From Cadophora sp. MPI-SDFR-AT-0126 (Eukaryota > Ascomycota > Leotiomycetes > Helotiales > Ploettnerulaceae): DNA of 64,000 nt. The stretch's first letter is position 1. The number at the start of each line of letters is the position of its first letter. Location: positions 2,418,001-2,482,000 of the forward strand of contig JAGMVK010000007.1 of the NCBI GenBank assembly GCA_020747065.1, written 5' to 3'. Below are positions 46,212-59,678 of the stretch, one piece after another. The notes beneath the pieces are model-generated. The model did not search any database, was not told where the DNA came from, and saw nothing but the letters and a program-made list of their open reading frames with translations. The translations under genes were made by a program, and so were the position numbers.

Positions 46212-46546
46212 TTACCCGTCTTTGCCAAGGCGGCTTTGCCGCACTCCTTCTATGCACCTTGAGCAAGTAATACCACCAATCATGGAATTTTTGACCCTCC
46301 TTGGTCCTTTTGAGCATGCAGGTAGATTAGGATGGCGCGTTGGTACGATGAGTTCATGGTTCCCGGTAAGCCACAATTTTTAAGCTAGTGTGGAAGTCCC
46401 GAATAAGCAACTTCCTTACCCAAAGTGGAGTAGCCAGATTCGGAGAAATCATCTCATCAGCTTCAAATGAGGCGTCGTGAGCTTCTTCAGATACCTTCGG
46501 CCTTGGCAAACTCCCCTATTGCAACTCAGAGTTTCTAATTAGGACA

Positions 46547-46555
46547 TTCGGCGAT
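46547..46555 (+). promoter_or_regulatory. Cluster motif TTCGGCGAT, PKS-NRPS copy
   Basis: Exact 9-mer shared with both copies in the reductase/hydrolase promoter. Confidence 0.55.
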
Positions 46556-46773
46556 TTGCGGGAAGTCAAAGGATGAAGAAAAAGAATGGTCTAACTAGAT
46601 TTGACCTTCTGTTGATGGAGTCTGATACTCAAATTCTCCCTCCTCGAGGATCAATATCTATAGACAATCACCCGTGATATTCTACGTTTCTTGACCATCC
46701 ACCAATTCCAAAGACTTCTTTCTCCAAAGACTACACTTAGACTTAGACTCAACTCATCTCTTTCTTTCACACA

Positions 46774-49700
46774 ATGGCACCTCAACGTGGAGAGCCTATT
46801 GCCATCATTGGCAGTGGTTGTCGCTTCCCTGGCGAGTCTTCAAACCCAGCCAAACTTTGGGACTTATTGAAGAACCCACGTGACGTCTTGTCGCCTATTC
46901 CGTCCGATCGTTTCAATGTTGACGGATTCTACCACAAGGATGGCACTCACCACGGAGCAACCGACATTCGAGATGCCTACCTACTCAGCGAGGACATTCG
47001 TCAATTCGATTCTCAGTTTTTCAGCATCCAGCCGGCAGAGGCCGAATCCATGGACCCACAACAAAGAGTATTGCTTGAGACAGTCTACGACTCTCTTGAT
47101 GCAGCTGGACTCAGAATTGAAGATCTGAAAGGTTCTTCGACTTCGGTATACGTTGGGCTTATGTGTGCCGATTATGGAGACCTGATTGTCAACGATTTCG
47201 ATAGTATGCCAACTTACGCTGCCACTGGAATGGCACGAAGTATCATTTCCAATCGTATATCGTATTTCTTCGATTGGCACGGGCCATCAATGACCATCGA
47301 CACCGCTTGCTCTTCAAGTCTGGTTGCCATGCATCAAGCAGTGCAGGGCTTGAGGAATGGTGAATCCAGAGTTGCCGTCGCAGCAGGCGCCAATTTGATC
47401 CTTGGTCCGGGTATGTAATCCAGTTAAAGCCGTGAGCGTGGAATTCGGCACAAAACACTTGCTAAATCTGAGATAGTGCCGTTTATTGCTGAGAGTAAGC
47501 TACATATGCTTTCTGCAACTGGCCGATCCCACATGTGGGATCAGCGAGCGGATGGATATGCTAGAGGTGAGGGCATTGCATCCATCGTGATGAAGACTCT
47601 GAGTGCTGCTATCGAGGATGGCGACCATATCGAATGCATCATTCGCGAGACCGGCGTCAACCAAGACGGGAGATCAAAGGGCATAACCATGCCTAGCCAA
47701 GATGCCCAAGCAGACCTGATCCTTGATACTTACAAGAAAGCTGGCCTCGATGTGCTGAAAAAGAACGATCGATGCCAGTATTTCGAAGCTCACGGTAAGA
47801 TCTTCGGGAGAACTAGTCAGAAATTATGACTGACATCAAAACAGGTACTGGAACACCAGCTGGTGATCCTGTCGAGGCAGAAGCTGTCAGTCGTGCATTC
47901 TTTGGGCCAGAAAACAAGTCGCCAGATGCCCAAGATGTATTGTACGTTGGCTCTATCAAGACCATCGTAGGACACACTGAGGGAACTGCCGGTCTTGCTG
48001 GAGTTTTGAAGGCATCGTTAGCACTCCAGTCCTCCACCATACCCCCCAATATGCACTTCGACCAGCTTAGTGCCACTGTTGCACCGTTCTACAATAATCT
48101 GGAGATCTGCAAAGTCGCTAAGCCATGGCCGCATCTGCCACCAGGAGTACCTCGGAGAGCTAGTGTCAACAGTTTTGGTGAGTGAAATTCCGAATTTTGA
48201 ATTCATCACTTCCACATATACTTACTAGAGCAGGATTTGGTGGCACAAACGCCCACGCTATTCTTGAAGCCTTCGATCCTGAACAGCACCTCATCAATGG
48301 GACTTTGGAGTCTTACAAGCTGGCCAACGGACACGTGACCAGCGAACACCCGCTTTTCACACCTTTCGTGTTTTCTGCAGCTTCTGAGAAAGCTCTCCTG
48401 GCGCAACTGCAGAACTACTCTACATACCTCCAAGAAAACAGTGCTGTGTCGCTCAGGAACTTCGCGTGGACGCTTCAGAATCGTCGCTCTGTCCTTCCTT
48501 TCCGAGCCTCGTTCTCATCTCAATCGGCAACTTCGTTGTCCGCCACCATTGATTCTAAGCTCCAGGCACTCAAAGATGGCAAAATCCAAAGTCTTGCGGT
48601 CAGGCCCGCTCCTGGGGCTGCGCGTCTCCTTGGTGTGTTCACTGGACAGGGTGCACAATGGCCGTCTATGGGATCGGCTCTGATCCGTCAGTCCAAGACG
48701 GTGGAGGCTACTATCGACAGCCTCGAGAGATCACTTGCAGAGCTCCCCGAAGCAGACCGTCCAACATGGTCTCTAAAGGCTGAGATTCTGGCAGGTGCCA
48801 AGACGTCTCGTCTTAGTGAAGCAACTCTTGCTCAACCGCTTTGCACAGCTGTTCAGGTCGTTCTGGTTGACCTGTTGAAGAGTGCGGGGGTGGTGTTCGA
48901 TGCCGTCGTCGGGCACTCTTCTGGAGAAATTGGCGCTGCTTATGCTGCTGGCTTCATCACAGCCTACGATGCCATTCGGATTGCGTACTATCGCGGGTTC
49001 CATGCTAAGCTCGCTCGCTCTGAAAGCGGGGAGAAGGGTGCTATGCTTGCCGTCGGCACCTCGCTTGAAGATGCCACAGAGTTCTGCGAGTTGAGCGACT
49101 TTGAAGGTCGAGTTGCTGTTGCTGCTTGCAATTCGTCATCAAGCGTCACCTTGTCCGGAGATATCGATGCGATTCAAGAGGCAGTGGAGATCTTTGAGGA
49201 AGAGAAGAAGTTTGTCCGCATGCTCAAAGTGGATACTGCTTATCACTCCCACCACATGATTCCCTGCGCCGAGCCCTACATGGCGTCTCTTCGAGCCTGC
49301 AACATCAAGCTTCTCAAGCCGTCTGAGAGGACTATCTGGTTTTCTAGCTTGCGTGACGGTGCTCAAATGCAGAGTAGCTCCGAATTGGCAGACACGTACT
49401 GGAAAGACAACATGGTCAGCACCGTCAAGTTTGCTCAAGCAATCGAATCCGCCGTCGCAGGAATTGGGACGTTCACGGCTGCTCTGGAGGTAGGACCACA
49501 CCCTGCTCTTCAAGGTCCAGCACTATCAACAATTGCCGAAAAGCTTGAATCTCCCATTCCTTACTCAGGAGTTCTCAGCCGAGGAAAGGATGATTTGGAT
49601 TCTTTTGCAAACGCTATCGGATTCTTGTGGATGCAGGTCAATAAGCCATCCGTCGACTTTACGCGGCTTGAGAAGTTTGCGTGCCCCTCAGCACCACAGC

Positions 49701-52700
49701 CCACGCTCCTCAAAGAATTGCCAGCCTATCCTTTTGATCATGACCGTCGTTTCTGGTGTGAATCTCGTATCACCAGGGCCTTCCATGGTCGAAGCGATCC
49801 ACCTCACGAGGTACTTGGTGTCAAGAGTCGAAGCAGCACAGAACAACATGTTCAATGGCACAATACCCTCAAAGTCAAGGAGATTCCGTGGTTGCGCGGT
49901 CATCAGCTGCAAGGTCAAATCATCTTCCCGGCGGCTGGGTACATCTGCATGGCTCTGAAGGCTGCAGAAACGCTCATCCCTGCCAACCAAGCTGTTAAGC
50001 TCATCGAGATCCACAATCTGTTCATCCACAAAGCAATCTCGTTTTACGATGAGAATTCTGGAGTTGAGGTACTCTTCGATCTCAATCATACCCCGCAGAA
50101 TGATACGGAGGATATTCATACCGCCGATTTCACAATCTATGCGGCACTGAACAAGAGCTCAACGGAGATGACAATCATGACAACCGGACGAGTCGAAGTC
50201 ACCATCGCTGAGCCATCGCCATTGGCTCTTCCCCCAAAAGAGCCTCCAGTCCCCAATATGATTGAAACTGCCGTTGACAGATTCTACGAGCATCTGAAAA
50301 CCATTGGTTACGAGTATACTCTAGACTTTCAGGGTATGTCGGCAACGAAACGAAAGATGAACTATGCCAGTGGTCTCATCGCTAGACCCGTCACAACCGA
50401 TGAAGACAAGTCATTCTTGATGCATCCAGCAGTAATCGACATCGCGTTTCAGGCAGTCTTTCTAGCATATTGCGCGCCAAACGATGGTGGGCTATGGTCC
50501 ATTCATGTTCCGACGCATATCCAGCGGATCAGCGTCAATCCCTTGCTCTGTGAGCTTGAAAACGGCAAGGCTATTGATCTTCCATTCTACTCTGCATTGA
50601 CAGACACAACATCGGCCAAGATCCTCGCAGATGTTAATGTCTACAGCGAGGACTCACTCCACACAGTGATCCAGGTAGAAGGCATGACTGCTATGCCCCT
50701 TGCTCCAGCAACTCCGGCCGACGATTTCCGTATCTTCGCCGAGACTCTGTGGAAGGTTGCAAGCCCAGACGGTAACCGGATCGTCACCGATTCCGACAGA
50801 GCAACTCCGGCAGAGATTGAATTTGCATACACCTTGGAGCGACTTGCCTTCTTCTATCTCCGAAACCTGCACCACGCCTTCACTGCAGCGGAGAAGGACG
50901 CATCTGCATCGCATTTTCAGAGCCTGTTCAATTTCGCTGCTCATATCTGCTCGCTTGTATCTGAGGACAAGCACCCTTTCGCAAAGAAGGCATGGGAACA
51001 TGATACGCATGATCAGATTCTCGCAATTTCACAGAGGTAAGCCTTCCATACACTTCTAAATCCAGTTACTAACTCCCACCAGCCATCCAGAAAGTGTCGA
51101 TGTCCAGCTAATGGTTGCCGTGGGAGAGAACTTACCAGCTGCCGTCCGAGGCGAAACTGATATCTTGAGTCATATGACCAAGGACAATGTACTGTTCAGA
51201 TTCTACAAGGAGGCACTGGGAATACCTCAGTCAAACGAGTACATTTCACGCATGATGAAGCAGATATCTCACAGATATCCTCATACCAAGATTCTTGAAA
51301 TAGGTAAGTGGTCACTCTTTCAATTTGTTTCTATGCTCACATTTCACATAGGTGGTGGGACTGGAGGAGCGACAAAGTCCATCTTAGATAAGCTAGGAAA
51401 GTCCTACTCGTCCTACACATTCACCGATATCTCCGCTGGATTCTTCCCAAATGCTCAAGAGCAGTTCAAAGACCATGCAAACAAAATGCTCTTCAAGACT
51501 CTAAATATCGAAGAGGATATCGTTGCTCAAGGTTTCACACCAGCTTTTTATGACATCATTATCGCGTCCAACGTGATCCATGCCACGGAATCCATCGAGA
51601 AGAGTCTCAAGAACGCTCGTCGTCTCCTCAAGCCAGGTGGATATCTTTTACTTCTCGAAATCACCAACAATGGCCCTATGAGACTTGGATTTGATGAAGG
51701 TGGCTTACCTGGCTGGTGGGCTGGTAAAGACGAAGGCCGAATTCTCGCACCCACGATTACTTCGGCTCAGTGGAACGAGGAATTGCTGAAGTCTGGGTTC
51801 GCAGGCATTGATGCAATTACTCCTGAGCACGATGTTGTTGTCCTTCCGGTGTCCATAATGGCTGCTCAAGCAGTAGACGACAAGATTGCCTTCATCAGAG
51901 AACCTTTCTCCGCCCCAGACCTGATGCCTAAGATCAAAGAGCTTATCATTGTCGGTGGTGCAACTCCTTCAATTGCAAATTTCACAAAGGAGATCTCCTC
52001 GCTTCTAAATACATTGTGCACCCGGATTACGACCATCAACGCCATTGAGGATATCAACTCTATGGTTTTGCCTACCAACTACTCGGTCCTCAGCGTCACA
52101 GATCTGGATGTTCCCGTTTTCAAAGATTTCACAGCTGTCAAGTTTGAGTGCTTGAAGAGACTCTTCGATCAAGCAAGCAACGTACTTTGGATCACAGCTG
52201 GATGCCGAGCAGATGATCCGTATGCGAACATGAGTGTTGGCATTGGGCGCTCTGTGCGTCTCGAAATTCCCCACGTCAGATTCCAGTACTTGGACATCGA
52301 GTTTGGGAGCACTCCGGAACCAAAGATCATCGCGGAAACACTGATGAGACTGCAAGTTGTCAATTTTTGGGAGCAAGAAGGTGCACTTGAAAAGATGCTG
52401 TGGACTGTGGAGCCAGAAATGGCCTACGAGAACGGGACTCTCATGATACCTCGTATCTATGAGGAAGAAGTCCTGAACGCACGCTTTAATTCTAAGAGAC
52501 GACCGATCACAGAAGAAGTTGCGCCGGAGTCGAATCCCGTTGAACTTGTCCATTCTGAGCAGGGTTATGATATTCGATCTATGCAGCTTGAACGATCCGG
52601 CGGAAGTCTCGTTTCGATTCGAGTCGAACATTCTCTGTTGTCTTCGATCAAGATCAAATACGTGGGCTTTGCATTTATCGGAATCGGCATCAATCTCCAA

Positions 52701-55700
52701 ACGAACCAGCGCGTCATTTTCATTTCCGACCACAATGCCAGCATTGTCACTGTGCCAAAACACTTCACGGCTCCTCTAGATGTGTCACAAGGCTCGGAAC
52801 AGATAGTGTTGCTCCTGGCATCCGGATATCTCGTGACAAGTTCTATTCTCGCAGCAGCCAAGGAAGGTTCAACCATTCTTGTGCATCAACCAGAACCCAT
52901 TGTCGAACTTCTCTTAAAGCAACGTGCATCTGAGAAAAAGCTTAAGATAGTGTTTACGACAGCTGGAGAGACCCTCACAGGAACTTCTCAGCACATTTCG
53001 ATTCCAACTAAAGCACCGTTGAACAGGATCAAAACAATATTGCCAGAGAAAACCGCAGCATTTTTCGACTTTTCGGATATCGGAACTGATTCAGGAGAAG
53101 TTGCTGCTCGCATTAGTGCATGCCTTCCGACCTTTTGCAAGACTAAAGGCTCCTCCTCATTCTTTTCGACAGAATCTGAGCTCATTCCCGGAACACAGCT
53201 TGATCACCTGAATATTCTCTTGAGGCTGGCAACCGACTATGCTCAAAGCAAATTGAGATCTGCTGAAGCATTGATTCCATGTCGTGCGATTGCTCTCAAG
53301 GATGTCAACTCGCTCGCCGAGCATAATGGTTTCCTAGACTCAGTCCTGGCCTGGGGCGCAACTCCCACGGTCCCTGTCAAAGTCGAGTTGGCAGACCACA
53401 ACAATCTGTTCTCGGCCGAGAAAACGTACATCCTCGTTGGTTTGACAGCAGAAATTGGCAACTCACTCTGCGAGTGGATGATTCGAAAAGGCGCCAAGTA
53501 TCTTGTGCTCACTAGCCGTAATCCAAAGCTGAGCGACGAATGGTTGCAAATGCTAAAAGACATGGGCGCAATCATTACGATTTACTCTTTGTAAGTTCGT
53601 ACCATGCTTAAGATGTATACGCTAACCAATGAAGGGATGTCACCAATCGACCCGCAGTTCATGCTTTCGTGAAGCAGATCAAGGAGTCGCACCCTCCAAT
53701 TGCCGGTGTCGCCAACGGAGCCATGATCCTTCGCGACACCATGTTCTCCAATATGGATTTGGATACAATGGTTTCAGTCCTTAAACCGAAGGTGGATGGA
53801 AGCCAGTATCTCGACGAGTGTTTCTCCGAGAACACGCTGGATTTCTTCATCATGTTCGGGTCACTTGCATCTATCCTTGGGAACAGTGGCCAGTCAAACT
53901 ACAACGCTGCTAACATGTACATGACAAGTCTGGCTGCCCAGCGACGAAAGCGTGGACTTGCAGCTTCAGTCATGGACTTAGCTGGTATTATTGGAGTTGG
54001 CTACCTCTCACGTGCTGCTCTGTTCACGCATCAACTCCTTATCAGAGCTGGTACAAGCTTCACCTCCGAAAGGGATCTTCACCAGACTTTCGCTGAAGCA
54101 GTCCTTGCTGGGAGACCCGAATCGGGCAGAAATCCGGAAATTATTGCAGGTCTCCGAAGAACCGATGCGAATGAACACCCGCCAGTGCCTTGGTATCACA
54201 ATCCTCGCTTCTCCCATTTCGTCGTGGAAGAAGAAATCGCCAAGAGCACCGGTGACAAGAAGAACACTGTGCCCGTGAAACAGGAGCTGGAGAAGGCTAC
54301 CAATCTCGATGAGGCTTATAAGGTCATCAAAAGTAAGCTGTCCTTATCCATAACAGAACAAAATGCTAACTATAGTCCAAGCTTGCTTTTTCAACAAGAT
54401 CCAAATCACACTTCAACTACCTGCCGATGTCAAAATCAGCGAGCAAGTTCCATTGTCTGAGCTAGGTGTGGATTCACTTGTCGCAGTGGATATCCGAACC
54501 TGGTTTCAGAAAGAGCTTGAGGTCGACATGGCAGTCTTGAAACTGCTGGCTGGTGCTTCCATCAGAGAACTTCTTCGCGACGCATTGGAGAAGGTGCCAA
54601 AGCTTTTCATGCCGAACCTTGGCTCAGAGAAGAGCGCTGCAATTGACGAGAAGCCAACGAAAAACATCATCCAGGTAGACACCACTCAAACCTCCTCGGG
54701 CACTTCAGATGCTGAATCCTCCCCTATAGAGCTAAACTTCCACCCGACCCCTGCTTCCAGTCTGTCTCATATTGAGGAGACAACAGCGGGTCTGGACGAC
54801 TTGGAGGAAGATCTATATGAGGAGGTCATGGAGTTAGCGCCGCAGCAGGAGCCAGTCATCTCACGGAAATTGATTCGGAGTGAGAAAATGTCCATACCAC
54901 AGGCAACCTTCTGGTTCTTGAAGCATTATTTGCAAGATCAGACAAGTTTCAATATAACTTTCTCTACCCGCATGTCTGGGGATTTGCACATACATGACCT
55001 TCAGAATGCAATTCGTCTTGTTGGCGAGAAGCATGAGATATTACAGACGTGTTTTTTCGAGGAAGAAGGGGGAGAGCTTGTCCAAGGTATCCTCGAAAAT
55101 CCTCCATTCCATCTTGAAGAGAAGGAAATCGAACATGAAGATGAAGTTAAGGTAGAATTTGAAAAGGTCCGAACGCACGTCTACGACATTGAACAGGGCG
55201 AAACCCTCCGTGTTGTTCTTTTGAAGCTTTCTCCTACTACTAACTATATCATTATCGGGTATCCTCATATCGCTTTAGATGGTCACAGCTTCAGCATATT
55301 CTTCTCCGAGGTTCAAGAAGTATACAATGGGAATAGACTCAAGCCGGCAATGCTCAGGTATACCGACTTTGCCAATAACACACGAAACGCCATCCAGGAG
55401 GGTTTGATGGAGAACGAACTTCGCTTTTGGAGAGAGGAATTCGCTACTCTTCCTGCTCCTCTGCCGCTTTTCCCTTTCCCGGACGTGACGCATCGCCGCC
55501 CAGTGACCACATACGCGCAGAACATGGTTGATCACCGACTCGATCAAGCTCTCGGCCTCAAGATTAGAGAGATTGCTCGCAAAAACCACGCGACTTCGTT
55601 CCACTTCTTCCTTACCGCTATGAAAGCACTTCTGTTCCGCTTGCTGGACACAGACGACCTCTGCATCGGGATTGCGGATGCTAATAGATCTGAAAAGAAC

Positions 55701-58700
55701 GCCATGGAAGTCATGGGCCTGTTTCTCAACCTCCTCCCATTGCGTTTCCGAGAGGTCAAGAAACAGTCCTTCGCACAAGCTATCAAGGAGACCCGCGACA
55801 AAGCATACGCTGCTCTAGCAAACGACAGGTTACCCTTCGATACATTGGTAAATGAGCTGAATATTCAAAGAGACGTCACCTACAGTCCGCTGTTCCAAGC
55901 ATTCTTCGATTATCGTCAGACAACCCCAGAGGGGCAACCTTTCGGAAATTGCACCACTGATAATGATGTCTGGGACTTCGGTCGCACCTCGTATGATTTC
56001 AACATCGACATCATGGAAAGTGTTGTTGGGGATTCCGTTATCACTCTCAAAACTCAGGCTGGGCTGTATTCGAGAGAGGACACAGAGCGACTCATGGATA
56101 TCTACATCAGATTACTGCAAGCTTTTGTTGCAAGCGCCAGAGTACGACTAGATGACCCGACTATTGCTAGTCCCGACGAGACAAAAGAGGTGGCATTGCT
56201 TGGTGAAGGTATGTTAATCACACAATGCCATAGTTTTCTAACAGATTCTAGGTAATACAATGATCTCCGAATGGCCAGCAACACTGGTCCACCGAATAGA
56301 TGACATTATCAAGCAACATCCAGACAGAATCGCTGTCAAAGACGGGAACAACACTACTCTGACATACATAGAACTATTTGAACGGGTTCAAGGCATCGCT
56401 TCGGCATTACTCAAATGTGGTGTTGACGCAGGGTCGAGAGTGTCAGTGTTTCAAGACCCTTCCGTAGACTTTGTCTGCTCTATGCTTGCGATCCTGCGCA
56501 TCAACGCGGTATATGTGCCTCTCGATCTTCGCAATCCTATACCACGTCTCGCCAGAGCCGTCGCTAATTGCCAGACCGTTGCGATTCTCGCCCACGATAA
56601 GACGATGTACGACTGTCCTGGATTAGGCTCTTCCGCGACGATCATCAACGTGACGGGCTTATCAACTTCAGAGGTCGTTCCTATTTCGACTCTTCCGGAG
56701 TCTCCTGCAATGATACTTTACACCAGCGGATCAACTGGAGAACCTAAAGGCATCGTGCTTCGCCACTCCGGATTGACCAATGAACTTGAGGGATTCACGA
56801 GAGAGTATGATGTTAAGGCGGAAACGATACTGCAACAAAGCGCTGTCAGTGTTGATCTCTGCAACGCTCAGGTCTTCACTGCTCTCACTCTGGGTGGCAC
56901 ACTCTACATCGTCCCGAAGGAGAAACGTGGTGATCCGCTCGAGTTGACCAATCTGATTCTGAAGGAGAAAATCACCTACACTAAAGCCACGCCGTCCGAA
57001 TACTCAGTCTGGATACGGTACGGGAAGGAAGTTCTATCTCGGTGTGCTCAATGGAAGACTGCTTGGAGTGCTGGAGAGAGTTTGTCCCCCCAGCAAGCTC
57101 TTGAATTCAGGACCTTGGGCTTGCAACAGCTTCGCTTGTTCAATTCATATGGCCCTGCGGAGATCTCAATCTCTTGCACAAAGATTGAAGTTCCATACGG
57201 GACTGAAGACGAGCTTACCATCTCCGCTGGTCGGCCCATACCAAACTACTCAATTTATGTCGTTGACAAAGCCCTCAAACGACTCCCAGCTGGTATCGTA
57301 GGCGAGATCTGCATTGGTGGCCCCGGAGTTGCAGTCGGTTATCTCCACAACGAAGAGCTTACCAAGTCGAAATTCATCACAAATCCTTTTGCATCCGCAG
57401 AGCAGAAGAGCCGTGGCTGGACGAGAATGTTCTGCACCGGTGATCGTGGATATCTGGCTTCAGACGGTACACTACTTTTCAAAGAGCGTATCAATGGAGA
57501 CAACCAAGTCAAGCTGCGTGGCCTTCGAATTGAACTTGGCGATATCGAAAGCACAATTGTCCGAGCTGGAAATGGCATGGTAGCCGAAGCAATCGCTTCA
57601 GTTGTCGGAGACCCTGCTTTCATTGTCGCGCATGTTGTGTTGTCGAATGTGGAATCCGAGAATCAGCAATCCTTCTTGAGTGATCTTCAAGCAAAGTTGG
57701 AACTTCCTCAATATATGATCCCTGCCTTGATCATACCATTGGACAAACTACCACTCACGCCACAAGCAAAGGTCGATAGGCGCGCTATTCAAGCCTTACC
57801 TTTGCCAACAGCTGCTTCCCAACCGAAATCTCATCACGAACTCACCACCATTGAGATCCAAGTCGCAAACATCTGGGCGAAGGTCATTCCAGAGCAGATC
57901 CTTGGCAGCCTCATGCTGGACTCCGACACGGACTTCTTCAAGATCGGCGGAAACTCTCTCCTCCTGGTCAGACTCCAGTCCATGATCAGAGAACGGTTCA
58001 ATATTGTCCTTCCGCTCGTGAAACTCTACGAGTGCAGCACCCTCGGCAAACTCGCAGGTGTGATCCAAGACTCCTCTGTCTTGCAGCCCATCGTCTGGGA
58101 AGACGAGGTCAAACTCAAGATCTCTCACGTCCGAGGTGCTGAGCTCGAGAGTCCTGAACCTCTCAGATCGACGAACAAGAGAGTCCTTCTCACCGGAGCC
58201 ACCGGATATCTTGGCAAACACATCCTGGTTCAACTGGCGCTGGATCCAAACGTGTCGGAGATCCACTGTGTTGCTGTCCGCTCGAAAGAAGGGCAAGGCC
58301 TAGAGGAATCTAGGATCAAGAATCCCTCCGACAAGATCATCGAATACGGAGGCGACCTCTCATCCCGCCGACTCGGACTCTCAGCCGAGGAGTTCCACTC
58401 CCTAACAGAATCCATCGACCTGATCATCCACAGCGGCGCCAACCGCGCCTTCTGGGAAGACTACCGCGTCCTGAAGAAGACCAACGTCTCATCCACCATG
58501 GAACTCGTGAACCTGGCCGCCCGCCGCAAGATCCCCATCCACTTCCTCTCTTCCGGCGGGGTCCTCCTCCTCGGCGAGCACCCACAGGTCCATCCAGTCT
58601 CAGTCGCGCAGTGTACACCTCCGGAAGACGGATCCAATGGCTACGTAGCATCCAAATGGGCCGCTGAAGTCTATCTCCAGAATGCTGCCAAGAGACTTCG

Positions 58701-59139
58701 CATACCTGTCTGCATCCACCGGACCGTTCCATGTCCCCCGGACAGCAGCACCACGATTCCAGCCGGGATGCTCGACGACATCGTCCGTCTGTCCACCCAG
58801 ATCCAAGCTTTCCCCGTGCTAGACGACTGGACGGGAAGTCTAGATCTCATGTCCGTCGACAGCATGGCGCGCAGCCTGCTATCCTACCCCTTCAAGACGA
58901 CCGAAGTAGAAGCCAGAAAGCCGATCTTTGTGCGCCACGCTAGTCATGTGAAGATCTCGTCGCAAGAGATCGGGTCGGTCTTGAGACCCTATGTTGAATT
59001 GGGTATGGGAGGGTTTGAGAAGATCAGTTTGTTGAAGTGGATCGGGAGGTTGAAGAATGCGGGTTTTGGATATTTTGTTGCGAGCCAGGATGCGAGTATG
59101 ACGGGCGGGGGTGAGGGCGCTTTCATCTCAAGGCGTTGA
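46774..59139 (+). CDS. Hybrid PKS-NRPS (KS-AT-DH-MT-psiER-KR-ACP-C-A-T-R)
   Basis: Nine exons give 3989 residues: 46774-47410, 47477-47794, 47845-48177, 48234-51036, 51083-51303, 51352-53590, 53635-54332, 54376-56208, 56252-59139. KS has [16 protein letters not shown] and NAHA (residues 1-440). AT has FTGQGAQ and GHSSGE (~560-870). DH has LRGHQLQG (~984) and [12 protein letters not shown] has LEIGGGTGG (~1434) and looks intact. The ER region (~1830-1990) lacks an NADPH motif. KR reads VGLTAEIG and keeps Tyr in SNYNAANMY (~2270). ACP has GVDSL (~2450). In C the usual HHxxxDG is PHIALDG. A has [11 protein letters not shown] and YGPAE. T has GGNSL (~3596). R has TGATGYLG (~3675) and YVASK, so Tyr and Lys are present. 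Reductive release of a methylated polyketide-aminoaldehyde is inferred. Confidence 0.95.
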
Positions 59140-59678
59140 GATCAGTCGTCGTGGATCCTTTGTAAGCTTCGAAGTTTTCTTTGCTTTAGTAGATTTCTTA
59201 GTGTTAAAGGAGTTGGATATGTGGTGATTTAGCTGTGTAATGTTACGATGTCGTCTTGCAAAAAGCTCGCTTTATGGTTGGATTGGATGAGCTGGGCTCA
59301 TAGAACAAGTTGAATAAACAATCTCGTTTTCAGATTACCAATACCTTTCTTTTCCTCTCAACCTCTCATTGAGTTAATCTATTCTCTTCAATCCCAATTG
59401 AAAATAAGAATAAGCATTGAGCTGAGTAGAGACTCTCTCTACCTCCCTCTATCTCTAGCCTCGTATTCTCGCTTGCCACAAAAAGACATGCAATCTTTTG
59501 ATCTTTCAAAATGACCCCAGAAAAACGCCTACCCGTCATGCCATGCCGCGTCATGAAGCATATGTACATCTCTTATCTTCGTCGTCTTGAACCCCCATTG
59601 TATATACACCTGCAACTTCATGCCCAATTCTCAGAGCACAGAGCATTCATCTTTAACCAGATCAACTTCAGGCGTCTT
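59140..59678. other. Convergent intergenic region, right border of the cluster
   Basis: 3' flanks of the PKS-NRPS (plus) and desaturase (minus). No gene is recognised. Confidence 0.4.

Larger units (their letters stand above)
45424..46773. promoter_or_regulatory. PKS-NRPS promoter region
   Basis: 1.35 kb without a recognised gene. It contains TTCGGCGAT at 46547-46555, 219 bases before the ATG counted from the motif's end, and the weaker TTCGGCGCA at 46203-46211. The last 100 bases form a CT-rich leader. Confidence 0.55.

Noticed and set aside
52005..52763. Long minus-strand open frame (252 codons) inside the PKS-NRPS
   Set aside because: It lies wholly opposite the methyltransferase/ER part of the synthase, has no family features, and its length follows from codon bias of the real gene.
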